Shown: positions 1-8,269 of the stretch, piece after piece
Numbering within the stretch: the stretch's first letter is position 1
Layout: every line of letters begins with the position of its first letter
Assembly (NCBI GenBank): GCA_965221075.1
Contig: OZ244865.1
Coordinates: 3,162,001-3,226,000, forward strand
DNA: 64,000 nucleotides
From: UBA2970 sp965221075
Lineage (GTDB): Bacteria; Verrucomicrobiota; Verrucomicrobiia; Limisphaerales; AAA164-E04
Direction: 5' to 3'
Notes under the pieces: generated by a model
Databases searched by the model: none
What the model was told of the DNA's origin: nothing
Seen by the model: only the letters and a program-made list of their open reading frames with translations
Program-made: the position numbers and the translations under genes

Positions 1-545
1 TGAGCATCTGATCCATAGGGGCGCCCTGCAGCCCAACGACGCAGGCGCGCTGGCCTGCCCCATCCCCGGCCTGCGCTCCTGGCTGATCGACCGGACCGGC
101 CCGAAAGCCGAGAGGCCCGGCCCCGAGGCCGAGTTCCGCCAGGCCCGCATCGAGTGGGCGGCCGCCCTGGCCTCGGAAGGGCTGGCCGAGTAGCAGGCCC
201 GCACCAGAGATTCCTCCCGCTCCCGGAGCGGCAGGGGAAAACCGCAAGAAACGCCCTGCCGGCGCAGAAGCCCGTTCGATGCATGGCGGAATCCGCCATG
301 GCTGCAGCTGGGAGGCCGATCAGGCGATCGGCTTCCGGAAGTCGGGGCTGGAAGCCCAGCCGCCATGCCCGGGTATGCCATTCGCATGGAACGTCATGGA
401 CGCCCCCCATGAATCGGAACGCACGGCTTTCCGCAGCTTCGCAGGCCGCCAGGAAGCAAGGAGCATGGAGGCGCCGATCGGCACTCGTTCTGCGGAATGT
501 CCGAAGCAGGATGAAGGGACTGCATTGGCGTCCTTCTCCGCAGCG
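1..545. repeat. Long dispersed repeat, copy A (with 52278-52845)
   Basis: This stretch is a diverged copy of 52278-52845. It holds the last 63 codons of an ATPase-like gene and about 350 bases of downstream non-coding sequence. The shared order of landmarks (LIHRGALQP, ACPIPGLRSWLIDRT, EWAAALASEGLAE and stop, then a block around the words ggaatccgccatggctgcag and gcatggaggcgccgatcggc) shows that gene and flank were duplicated together. Identity is high in the coding part and falls with small indels beyond it. The left end lies outside the window. No terminal inverted repeats were seen, so it does not look like a simple insertion sequence. Confidence 0.85.
2..193 (+). pseudogene. C-terminal fragment of degenerate ATPase-like protein
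   Basis: An open frame runs in from the left edge and stops with TAG at 191-193, giving 63 visible residues. They match, with a few substitutions, the C-terminus of the pseudogene at 51181-52470 (shared blocks ACPIPGLRSWLIDRT and EWAAALASEGLAE). The other copy suggests an N-terminal P-loop ATPase and a C-terminal helical region. Only the end is visible here, so this copy may be intact upstream; it is called a fragment because its sister is broken and the flank is decayed. Confidence 0.6.
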
Positions 546-1171
546 AGATCGTAAGACCGAAGCGTGGAGGAGGCGTTCCGGCGAATGGAGGTGTCCCCAG
601 CGGAACATTCTCCGAATGCCGCCCGTCGAAGAGACTGCCACGACCCGGCGCCAGGAAGTCCCCACCGAAGACGAACTTGGGGACTGCAGGTTTCCAGTCC
701 GACTACCGCACGCGCCTTGCTCCCGGCCTCAAGGAGCTGAGACAGGAACGCTCGCGCTTCTGCGAAGGGATCGAAGAACTGGACATAGGGATCCGGCCAA
801 CGGCGGAGCAGGCTGGACACACACGCCCTGGCGCCGAACTCGCATGGAACTGCTCCAACTCGCCAGGAACTGCGCCGTCCCGGCTGCAGTAGCCTCGTTT
901 TTCGGGAGCGTCCTTTCGAACCGCTCCCGAATAATCCGGACCCAGTCATAAGCCTGCGGAATTGCTGGGCACAGACCACTTCCACCCGCCAGGGAGACGG
1001 ATGCCTGGAAAGGAAGCGCCGCTTCTATGGCCTGGCAGCGCTCGCCATGCGGGGGCCACACTGGCGAAGGCAGGCGGCGGCGAGCGGAAACCGCCGCCGC
1101 CTCTCTACATGACCGCACGATCTCCAGCGGGGGAGACGGGCAGTCAGGCCACAGGAACTACGAGGAACACT
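194..1171. other. Geneless stretch, 978 bases
   Basis: No convincing gene. Several open frames on both strands have compositions expected from GC-rich non-coding DNA and match no family recognised here. The left third belongs to the long repeat shared with 52471-52845. The rest (about 546-1171) shows no repeat, RNA gene or terminator that could be supported; it ends at the stop of the Lrp-family gene. Confidence 0.5.
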
Positions 1172-1651
1172 TCAGGGCGAGACCTTGAGCCGGTCGGTCT
1201 CATCCTCCGGGACCATCAGCACGCCGTGCTCCTTGTACGGCTTGAGCATGAAGTGGGTGGAGGTAGAGATCACCCCCTCGAGGGTGGCCAGCCTTTCGGC
1301 CACGAATGAGGCCACCGCGAAGAGGCTCTCGCCCTCGACCACCACCAGGAGATCGTATCCCCCCGACATCAGGCAGCAGCTTCGCACCTCCTGGTACTTG
1401 GCGATGCGAGAGGCCAGGCGGTTGAAGCCTCCCTCCCGCTCCGGGGTGATGCGCACCTCGATCACCGCCCGCACCCGATCCTCGGCAAGAATCTCCTCGT
1501 TGATCAGGGTGCGGTAGCCGACGATCACCCTTCGCTGCTCGTAGTCCCGGATGGCCCGGACAACCTCCTCCTCCTCGCGGCCCAGCCGACGGGCCAGAGC
1601 CGAAGGCGCCAGCGAGGCGTCTTCGCGCAGCAGCTTGAGCAGCGGATCCAT
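1172..1651 (-). CDS. Lrp/AsnC-family transcriptional regulator
   Basis: 159 residues, the usual length for a single Lrp/AsnC protein. The N-terminal 55 residues form a winged helix-turn-helix (SALARRLGREEEEV then YEQRRVIVGYRTLI). The rest is a RAM ligand-binding and oligomerisation domain (RVRAVIEVRITPE, SGGYDLLVVVEGE, STSTHFMLKPYK). Such proteins sense amino acids or related metabolites and bind DNA as dimers or octamers; the ligand cannot be told. It lies 36 bases downstream of a cysteine desulfurase on the same strand, probably as one operon, so a link to cysteine or sulfur status is possible but is inference. Confidence 0.9.
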   Translation of the reverse strand: MDPLLKLLREDASLAPSALARRLGREEEEVVRAIRDYEQRRVIVGYRTLINEEILAEDRVRAVIEVRITPEREGGFNRLASRIAKYQEVRSCCLMSGGYDLLVVVEGESLFAVASFVAERLATLEGVISTSTHFMLKPYKEHGVLMVPEDETDRLKVSP

Positions 1652-1687
1652 CAGGGCAGGGATTGTCAGGGGCCGGCGCTGGACCGG

Positions 1688-2884
1688 TCAACCTCTGGAT
1701 CGCCACTCCCTGCCCCGCAGGCGCAGCAGCAGGCCGGGCATCGTTTCCACCACCCGGTCCACCTCCTCGGCGGTGGTCTCCCTTCCCAGGCTGAGCCGGA
1801 TGCTTCCCAGGGCGCGGGCCCGTGGGAGGCCCATGGCCAGGAGGACACGCGAAGGCTCCACCGAGCCGGACATGCAGGCCGAGCCCGCCGAAGCGCAGAT
1901 CCCCGCCTTGTCTAGCAGCAGCAGAAGGGCTTCGGCCTCCACCCCCTCGAAAGCCAGGCTGGTGGTATTGGGCAGGCGCTCCTCCTCCCTCCCGTTGCAG
2001 CGCACGCCAGGGAGGGCCAGGAGAGCCTCCTCCAGGCGGTCGCGCAAGGCGCTCTCCCTCCTGGCGTCCTCCTCAAGGCGGCTCCGGGCCAGATCGGCCG
2101 CCACCCCCAGAGCCGCCATGAAGGCCACGTTCTGGGTCCCGCCCCGTCGTCCGCCCTCCTGGGTTCCCCCGATAACCAGGGGACGGAAGGGAGCGCCCTG
2201 CCGCACATAGAGCGCTCCCACACCCTTGGGAGCGTACAGCTTGTGGCCCGAGAGGGAAAGGTAGTCGGCCGAGGCCCGGTCCACGTCCAGTGGCACCTTG
2301 CCCGCCGCCTGGATGGCGTCGGTGTGGAAGAGGATCCCCCGCTCTCGGCACATGCGGCCGATTTCGTCCACCGGGAACATCACCCCGGTCTCGTTGTTGC
2401 CCCACATGATCGACACCAGCGCGGTTTCGCCCCTCATGGACCGCTCCAGCGCCGCGAGATCCAGGCGGCCCCGGCCATCGACCGGTATCCTCGTAACGTC
2501 GAAGCCGCGATCCTGGAAGCTGTCGGCCAGCCGGTCCACCGAGGAATGCTCCACCGAGGAAAGGATCAGGTGTCGGCGGCTACCACCCAGGGCGCAGTGG
2601 AAGGCCAGGTTGTTGCTCTCGGTCCCCCCGCTGGTGAAGACCACCTCCTGGGTCCGGGCCCCGATCAGGGAGGCCACCGAGGCCCTGGCCTCCCCCATCC
2701 GGGGACGCAGCTCCTGCCCGAATCCGTAGACCCCCGAAGGGTTGCCCCAGTGGTCGGTCCAGTACCGCTCCATGGCCTTGAGCACTTCCGGGGCCACGGG
2801 AGTGGTTGCATTGTAGTCGAGGTAGATCACAGAGAAAGGATCCGGGAGGGGAACGGCGGTACCCGAGCCGACAGCGGGAAGCAT
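1688..2884 (-). CDS. Cysteine desulfurase, NifS/IscS class
   Basis: 398-residue PLP-dependent class V aminotransferase that removes sulfur from cysteine for Fe-S clusters and thio-modified tRNA. Visible features: LDYNATTP near the start, TSGGTESNN, the cofactor-binding HTDAIQAAGK, the PLP lysine in SGHKLYAPKG around residue 225, and the mobile loop with the persulfide cysteine in SAGSACMSGSVEPS. That loop and the absence of a long insertion suggest the IscS/NifS group rather than SufS. The ATG at 2884 follows an AGGGA; a GTG at 2830 directly before IYLDYNATT is the alternative start. The 76-residue ferredoxins at 21284-24072 would be among its Fe-S clients. Confidence 0.92.
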   Translation of the reverse strand: MLPAVGSGTAVPLPDPFSVIYLDYNATTPVAPEVLKAMERYWTDHWGNPSGVYGFGQELRPRMGEARASVASLIGARTQEVVFTSGGTESNNLAFHCALGGSRRHLILSSVEHSSVDRLADSFQDRGFDVTRIPVDGRGRLDLAALERSMRGETALVSIMWGNNETGVMFPVDEIGRMCRERGILFHTDAIQAAGKVPLDVDRASADYLSLSGHKLYAPKGVGALYVRQGAPFRPLVIGGTQEGGRRGGTQNVAFMAALGVAADLARSRLEEDARRESALRDRLEEALLALPGVRCNGREEERLPNTTSLAFEGVEAEALLLLLDKAGICASAGSACMSGSVEPSRVLLAMGLPRARALGSIRLSLGRETTAEEVDRVVETMPGLLLRLRGREWRSRG

Positions 2885-2950
2885 AGTCCCTGGCGCAGTT
2901 GATTGTCCATGCGCAACGACGCGACAGCACGGTCACGCAGAAACGCATCG

Positions 2951-3346
2951 TCAACCGACGATCACGAATGTGAAGTCCAGGCAGATCAGTTCCTGGCCCT
3001 CAGGCCGAAGAGCGGAATCCAATGGGCAGATGCCGTGCTCCCACTCCCGGGGCGACGGCATCAGCTCTCCATGCCCGGATCCCCTTCCCGTCCCCAGACC
3101 AGTTCCTTCAGGCAGCAATTCCAAATCCGTTGCATGGGACGAGCAGTGGTCGGACGCCTCGGCCAACCGGCTAGCGATCCGGGCGAAGCCCGTCGGTTTT
3201 GAAGAAAGATGTGGCGACACGCTCTGCATCGTGCGTCGGGCTCCCTTCCGATACGCCGCCTTCTGTGCAGCTGCACAGAACGATCCCCAAAGCCCACGCA
3301 AGACATTGCCGACCTGGCTGCCGATGAATTCCGGCTGATCGGTCAC
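2951..3346 (-). CDS. Hypothetical protein, possibly decayed
   Basis: A 131-residue frame whose GTG start at 3346 overlaps the stop of the DUF4411 pseudogene by four bases (GTGA), an arrangement typical of coupled genes in this window. No family or motif was recognised. Base composition is lower in GC than the housekeeping genes, like the rest of the 3-7 kb island. The upstream gene is dead, so this may be a dying third member of the same toxin-antitoxin operon or a chance frame. It reads to within 70 bases of the cysteine desulfurase start. Confidence 0.25.
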   Translation of the reverse strand: MTDQPEFIGSQVGNVLRGLWGSFCAAAQKAAYRKGARRTMQSVSPHLSSKPTGFARIASRLAEASDHCSSHATDLELLPEGTGLGTGRGSGHGELMPSPREWEHGICPLDSALRPEGQELICLDFTFVIVG

Positions 3347-3836
3347 GAAGACGTATCCAGAACGAAAAGCGCCTCTTCTTCGGTCAACATTTTAAAAGGC
3401 GTCACACACCTGATGCCAAGACCCTTGCAGACATCTGGTATCTTGACCTTCTTCTTGCTCTCGGACGAGATCCCAAGGGTAACCACGTCATACCCATATG
3501 CAAGAGCCTGGGCGACAAGATAGCAGTCGGCGCCATCCATGAAGGTCGCTATTCCAGCAGGATCGTATCCTTGCCCTACTGCCCACTTGTTTGCCTGGCC
3601 CAAAGCTCTGACGACCGGAGGGGCTGGCCGAAGGAAGAAGCCTTCGTCCCGATTGCTTGCCCATTCGGCAAGAACATCTTCGCCAGCTCTGATCTCGTCG
3701 CTGATCCTTTCGATGCTGAAGAGCCTTCCTTCGCTGTTCCTGATAATCAGCTAGTCCCAGAACGCCGGACAAAAAACATGCCGATAAAGCGTTTCATCGC
3801 TTCAATGCAGACATTCGCGTCGAGAAGATTGGCCAT
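3343..3836 (-). pseudogene. DUF4411 PIN-like toxin, inactivated by frameshift and amber stop
   Basis: Read with two corrections, this is a full-length DUF4411 (PIN-fold nuclease) protein: MANLLDANVCIEA at the start, then FCPAFWD, FSIERISDEI, DVLAEWASNRDEGFF, the acidic DGADCYLVAQALAYG and the C-terminal KKKVKIPDVCKGLGI. Lesion one is loss of one T from a T run (3771-3776), which leaves the frame after GMFF. Lesion two is TAG at 3751-3753 in place of the tryptophan after FWD. The last 86 codons remain open (3343-3603). It overlaps the stop of the XRE/ImmA gene by one base, the usual pairing for this toxin family. Either lesion alone should abolish the toxin unless a sequencing error is involved. 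Confidence 0.8.
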
Positions 3837-4987
3837 CAGCGGGACTCCACCGAATCCGCGAGCTTCTGGAATGTGGAGGTTTTAGACACACAGAGAAGAC
3901 GGAAGGCATCTCGGTAGAGAGTGCGTCCTCCCAGGGTGCTGCCGACAAGGGCCTTGGCGAAGCGCTTGCCGACGCGGGCGACTTGCGTCCTGTAGAAGTT
4001 GCCGCCGGAGCCGCTCAGGGGAATGGGCTTCAGCTGGGCCAGTTCGGCTTCATAGGCGGCATGGAACTCAGCACGGGTCAAATCGCCGGCATCGTGAATC
4101 CGGCGCAATATGATCAGCGTGCTGACCTTGAACCGGCGCGTCAGTCGCTTGAGCGCAGAAGACAGATCCTCCCCCTTCTTCCGACAATCGTCCTTCAACA
4201 AGCTTAGCGGCACGAGCAGCTCGGCTGCGACACGGTTGCACCATGCTTCGACATTGTTCGAAGGCAGCATATGCGGTCCGGAATCCGACAACGCCGACCG
4301 CCCGAGCCAGAGGTGCGCCAGTTCATGGGCTAGGGTAAACATTTGTGCCGCTTTGGTGTCGGCCCCGTTGATGAAAACCAGGGGAGCGAGGTCGTCAGAC
4401 AGGGCGAACCCGCGAAACTCTTCAGGATCGAGCGCGCGGCGCGTGTTGCTGCCGACGGTTCCAGACACCATAACCAGCACGCCAAGGGCATCTGCAGATT
4501 GTATTAGATGACGTAGGGCGTCTGCCCACGTCGGAAGGATCCGGCGTTTCTCCAGGTCGAGCCTTAGAGCCACACGAATATCCGCCGCCGCTTCTACAAC
4601 ATCGCTTTCCAAGGTCGCCGATCCGATAAACGAAATCGGGTCGTGCCCTTCGAGACACGCGAACTCTCTATACCAGTCCTGACGTCGCTGGCAAAGATAG
4701 ATGGTGTCGAGCAGATCCGGACTTGGACGGCCAGGCGGCCTGCCATCCGTGGTTCTGAAGTCGGGGATAGGAACCGGCTCATCCGGTGGCTCGGACAGGA
4801 ACAGATAGCCAACCGGCACATGGACAGCCCTGGCAAACTTTTCAATCTGATTGAGTGTCGGCTTCACCTCTCCCGACTCCCACTGACGGTACTTCGAGAA
4901 CCGGCGCACCAACGCATCCGGTCCAAGTCCAGCGCGTTCACGCGCCCAGCAAAGTAGCGCTGGCTGGACCTGAACCCGCATCATCAA
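3836..4987 (-). CDS. XRE-family HTH / ImmA-IrrE metallopeptidase (antitoxin of DUF4411)
   Basis: 383 residues. Residues 5-60 are an XRE-type helix-turn-helix (LLCWARERAGLGPDAL, then WESGEVKPTLNQIEKFARA). The second half is an ImmA/IrrE peptidase domain with the zinc motif HELAH (within FTLAHELAHLWLG) and a downstream NRVAAELLVP. Proteins of this design are encoded before DUF4411 toxins and are thought to repress the operon and neutralise the toxin. The reading frame is intact although its toxin partner is broken. GC is below that of flanking housekeeping genes, consistent with transfer. A 400-base AT-richer gap upstream probably holds its promoter. Confidence 0.9.
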   Translation of the reverse strand: MMMRVQVQPALLCWARERAGLGPDALVRRFSKYRQWESGEVKPTLNQIEKFARAVHVPVGYLFLSEPPDEPVPIPDFRTTDGRPPGRPSPDLLDTIYLCQRRQDWYREFACLEGHDPISFIGSATLESDVVEAAADIRVALRLDLEKRRILPTWADALRHLIQSADALGVLVMVSGTVGSNTRRALDPEEFRGFALSDDLAPLVFINGADTKAAQMFTLAHELAHLWLGRSALSDSGPHMLPSNNVEAWCNRVAAELLVPLSLLKDDCRKKGEDLSSALKRLTRRFKVSTLIILRRIHDAGDLTRAEFHAAYEAELAQLKPIPLSGSGGNFYRTQVARVGKRFAKALVGSTLGGRTLYRDAFRLLCVSKTSTFQKLADSVESR

Positions 4988-5394
4988 CTACGACAGTTCC
5001 CGAGGTTCCGACTCACACCAGTCAACTGCTCGTAGCGATAACCAGCCCAAATGCATGGTTTCGAAATCACGATCGCACTGCGGGCTGCAGAAAATGCAGT
5101 GAAAATGGAGCACCCAAAAAGCAGTATTATCGATTGTCTCATCATTTCAGGGATAATTTGCAAAGATGACATCGAACCCTGAACAAGAATGCAAATAAAC
5201 CACTGGAATAGCGATGGCAAAAACACAGTTCCTGGAACCCCGACACAACGCCAATTGCCCGTGGCAGATCAATCAGCGAATCGGGATCAATGAAACCGAA
5301 TGGTTCATTTCCCTAAAGCAAGCCTGTTAATGATCCGATCATCCAATATAGTCGGTATATTTAGGCAGAACGCCCTAGTAGGCATTACCACCAC
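4988..5394. other. Intergenic 407 bases, AT-rich
   Basis: No gene seen. This is among the most AT-rich parts of the window, with A/T runs around 5110-5220. It separates the EcoRV-like endonuclease (ending at 5395) from the XRE/ImmA gene (starting at 4987), both on the minus strand, so it presumably carries the XRE/ImmA promoter and operator; no clean -35/-10 pair could be fixed. No terminator with a T run was found after the endonuclease gene. Confidence 0.4.
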
Positions 5395-6135
5395 CTACGT
5401 TCCCATCCTCTTCCTCCATGCTCGAAATTCATCAATGTTCGAATAGAATGACTGGCATTTCCGATCTGCTCGAATGTAGCCACGCCAGTATTCAAGATAT
5501 TCTGCCTCGGAGGAGAATGCTCCACACCCAGCTCTGAAATCAGAAATGGTCCCGTAGATGCTGCCAACATTGGCCGTATTGCCGCTACCGGTCCTATCCC
5601 CCGCGATCCGCCACTTTTCCTGCATGAAGACTTCAACTTCGTCGAATGGAACGGGAATCTTCATCAAGGTGTCGAATGAGAAAATCCTACGGCTTGTATC
5701 ACGCTTCCTCTCGACCCTCTTGTAGACAAAACCGATAATCCAGTGCTGAGCATACTGGCTGTAGGGAAAAACTATGTTTTTTCGCTCCATTTCTGGACGG
5801 ATATAGCTGGTGTAGCTCCCCAAGGTATAGCTGAATCTAGACTGACCTTCTCTTCGATAAGTCGTCTTCACATCAATAGCGATTTTCTCTCGGTCATCCT
5901 CGCTGCGAATCAAGGAAAAGTCTGGATAGTAGTTCTGCTTCGTAGGTTCGATCAGCTGCATCTCCATGCTGTCTGCGAATGACAAGACTGCTTGCCGAGA
6001 CACAATTTCAAACAAGGCGCTGATGACCTTCGTGTCGGAACCCAACGGATAAACGCGAGCCCTGCGGTCGACAACCCCACATAGGGAATAGCCGTTCTGA
6101 ACTTCTCCCAGCGCTTTCAGGATAAAGTCTTTCAC
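5395..6135 (-). CDS. Type II restriction endonuclease, EcoRV family
   Basis: 246 residues, essentially the length of R.EcoRV (245) and recognisably similar end to end. The PD-(D/E)xK site is complete: Pro71-Asp72 in NYYPDFSL, then Asp88 and Lys90 in IAIDVKTTY, with Glu43 matching the EcoRV accessory glutamate. The block PLGSDTKV and the recognition loop GSGNTANVGSI closely match EcoRV GSGNTTNIGSI, so blunt cutting at GATATC is predicted. The start overlaps the methyltransferase stop by four bases (ATGA), giving methylase-first order. GC is about 48 percent over parts of the gene against about 68 percent in housekeeping genes, a sign of transfer. No frameshift is visible. Confidence 0.95.
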   Translation of the reverse strand: MKDFILKALGEVQNGYSLCGVVDRRARVYPLGSDTKVISALFEIVSRQAVLSFADSMEMQLIEPTKQNYYPDFSLIRSEDDREKIAIDVKTTYRREGQSRFSYTLGSYTSYIRPEMERKNIVFPYSQYAQHWIIGFVYKRVERKRDTSRRIFSFDTLMKIPVPFDEVEVFMQEKWRIAGDRTGSGNTANVGSIYGTISDFRAGCGAFSSEAEYLEYWRGYIRADRKCQSFYSNIDEFRAWRKRMGT

Positions 6136-6971
6136 CCGACAATCAATGCTTCCGTCATGCCGTTTCGCAAGTCTTCAGTTGCTCCCAAATGGTAGAAATG
6201 GGAGAAGGTTTCAATCTTGTATTCGGAGAATGCATCATGCATGCGATCATTCCTGCGATACCTGTTTTCTGACCACATTGAATACAAGAAAGAACATGGC
6301 AATTCCTTTAGCCGCTTTTCCAGACGCAGCGCATCGTCATCGGTCCATGAATTATAGTAGTCGTTATATCGGCCAGCATAGGGAGGATCGCAGTAGACAT
6401 AATCTCCCTTGCCCGCCTTGCTCAGCGTCTCTCTCCAATCGGCACAGATAAACTTCCACGCCCTGCCAGACATGCTGTCGGCGGCCCTTTGGATCTGGTT
6501 GCAAATCTTCGTGACATAGGCAGGACGATATCGTTCGGGTTTCCGGCAGAACGGAGTATTGAAGCACCCCATCCGGTTGAAGCGTACCAAACCGTTGAAG
6601 CAAGCCCGGTTCAAGAACAGGAAATCGTGAGGATCGCCACTGCAGTTGAAGCGCTCTCGCACTCGATAATAGTGATCCTGACCATCGCGTTGCAGGATCG
6701 CTCCTTCTCGTTCCAAGTATTTTCGTACCGTGGTGCTGGTAAGGGTCCCTTCCTGTATCGCGGAATAGAAGCGTATCAAGTGCGGATTGGTGTCGCCCAG
6801 CAATGCACGGACAGGCCTGATGTTGAAAGGGACGACAGCGGATCCGACGAATGGTTCAATCCAATATCCTGAACCGCTCCAATCGATGCAATCCCGGATC
6901 AGCTGGACTGCCCTAGTCTTGATCCCCTGTATCTTCAGCGGTGGGACTTGGACAGTGCTCATGCGGTGCAA
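6132..6971 (-). CDS. DNA adenine-N6 methyltransferase, Dam/M.EcoRV family
   Basis: 279 residues, alpha-group N6-adenine methyltransferase. The SAM-binding motif I is WIEPFVGSAVVPFN (usual form EPFVGSG), and the catalytic motif IV is DPPYAGRYNDYYN; LNRACFNGLVRFN is the Dam-family block between them. It precedes and overlaps an EcoRV-like endonuclease, so it should methylate GATATC and protect the host. At least six GATATC sites occur in this window (for example 6527, inside this gene, 15464, 18864, 26114, 42964 and 59219), so protection would be needed. A start four codons in (ATG 6959) is an alternative. Lower GC, like its partner. Confidence 0.94.
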   Translation of the reverse strand: MHRMSTVQVPPLKIQGIKTRAVQLIRDCIDWSGSGYWIEPFVGSAVVPFNIRPVRALLGDTNPHLIRFYSAIQEGTLTSTTVRKYLEREGAILQRDGQDHYYRVRERFNCSGDPHDFLFLNRACFNGLVRFNRMGCFNTPFCRKPERYRPAYVTKICNQIQRAADSMSGRAWKFICADWRETLSKAGKGDYVYCDPPYAGRYNDYYNSWTDDDALRLEKRLKELPCSFLYSMWSENRYRRNDRMHDAFSEYKIETFSHFYHLGATEDLRNGMTEALIVG

Positions 6972-7387
6972 ATATGCGACGCGAGATGGTCAAGATCGTT
7001 AGGAAAAGAGAAGTGCAAAGCCAAGGATTCATCCGTGATTACGAATCGCCACTGCATCGTCGACGCATTGTTCCTTGTTCCGAATGCTGTTGTCAAGCAG
7101 ATTGCCCCTTGTGTAGTCTGAAGCCTCTACTGCAATTTGCGCGTGTTTGCTCTTTCCGGTCGGCCGAGGCTGACCATGGTAGCGCCGGATCTAGAGACGA
7201 AATCTACAAGCAGCGCCGGTTTCCTGCATCCCCGGGAAGATGGGACAATCGAACCCGATGGACTATCCCCCCCTGGCAGACTCCGTTGCGATCTCCGAGG
7301 CGGCGGAACCGTTTGCAGGGCCAGTCATTGCGCAACCTTGGGCGAGGAACCTTGCCCCGCGGGGCCGGAGGATCCTACAACGACCGG
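6972..7387. other. Divergent intergenic region, 416 bases
   Basis: Lies between the minus-strand restriction-modification operon and the plus-strand SMP-30 operon, so promoters of both are expected here. The left half is AT-richer and the right half returns to high GC, marking the edge of the transferred island near 7150-7250. No gene, repeat or clear promoter hexamers could be supported, and no integrase or tRNA gene flanks the island. Confidence 0.4.
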
Positions 7388-8269
7388 GTGGAATCATACC
7401 AGGCAAGCTGTGTCTTCCCCGCCAGGGCGGTTCTGGGCGAGGGACCTGTTTGGGAGGCCCAGGCCCGGGCGCTGGACTGGATCGACATCGAGCGCCGACG
7501 CGTCTGCCGCTTCGATCCGGCCAGCCGGAGCAACCGGGAGTGGGTTTTGCCCGAACGCGTGGGATTCGCGGTCCACACCGAGGCTGGGGACATGCTGGCG
7601 GGCACCCAGAAGGGCCTGATCAGGTTCTCGCAGCTGACCGGCGAAGTCAGCCCCCTGGAGGATCCCGAGCCCCACCTGCCCCTCAACCGCTTCAACGACG
7701 GAAAGTGCGATCCCCAGGGACGTTTATGGGCAGGCACCATGTCGATCGAGGAGAAGCCCGGAGCAGGCACGCTCTACCGGCTGGACCCCGGCGGCTCCCC
7801 CCGCCCCATGCTCGGGGAGGTCGCCATCTCCAACGGTCTGGCCTGGTCCGCCGACTCGCGCACCCTCTACTACATCGACTCCCCCACCCGCCGGGTTGAC
7901 GCCTTCGATTTCGATCCCGAGGAGGGAGGCCTCTCCAACCGGCGCACCGCCGTCGCCCTCCAGGATGGATGGGGCTATCCCGACGGCATGGCCATCGACG
8001 CCGAAGACAAGCTATGGGTGGCCCTGTGGGAGGGCTGGGGCGTGGCCCGCTTCGATCCCGGCAGCGGGGAGCTGCTGGCCCGGATCGAGGTTCCGGTGGC
8101 CCGGGTCACCTCCTGCTGCTTCGGCGGACCCGGCTACCAGGACCTGTACATCACCACCGCCAGCCGGGACATGGAGGCGGAGGAATGGAAGCGCCAGCCG
8201 GAGGCTGGCGGGCTCTTCGTGGCCCGCCCCGGAGTTCCGGGCCTCCCCGCTGCGCGCTTCCGGGGATGA
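7388..8269 (+). CDS. SMP-30/gluconolactonase (regucalcin-like) family protein
   Basis: 293 residues from a GTG start at 7388, with a GGAGG about 16 bases upstream. Six-bladed beta-propeller of the SMP-30/LRE family: GEGPVWEAQARALDWIDI near the start (metal-ligand glutamate), LPLNRFNDGKCDPQGRLW, AGTM, ISNGLAWSADSRTLYYIDS and GYPDGMAIDAEDKLWVALW. Homologues hydrolyse gluconolactone or other sugar lactones with a divalent metal. The stop overlaps the TatD start (ATGA), so it is the first gene of a three-gene operon with two nucleases, an unexpected partner for a lactonase. A longer frame extends upstream but without conserved sequence. Confidence 0.9.
   Translation: MESYQASCVFPARAVLGEGPVWEAQARALDWIDIERRRVCRFDPASRSNREWVLPERVGFAVHTEAGDMLAGTQKGLIRFSQLTGEVSPLEDPEPHLPLNRFNDGKCDPQGRLWAGTMSIEEKPGAGTLYRLDPGGSPRPMLGEVAISNGLAWSADSRTLYYIDSPTRRVDAFDFDPEEGGLSNRRTAVALQDGWGYPDGMAIDAEDKLWVALWEGWGVARFDPGSGELLARIEVPVARVTSCCFGGPGYQDLYITTASRDMEAEEWKRQPEAGGLFVARPGVPGLPAARFRG

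Noticed and set aside
154..951. A 265-codon plus-strand frame at the left end
   Set aside because: It starts inside the ATPase fragment in another frame and crosses the repeat flank; the corresponding frame in the second copy is disrupted, and no family is matched.
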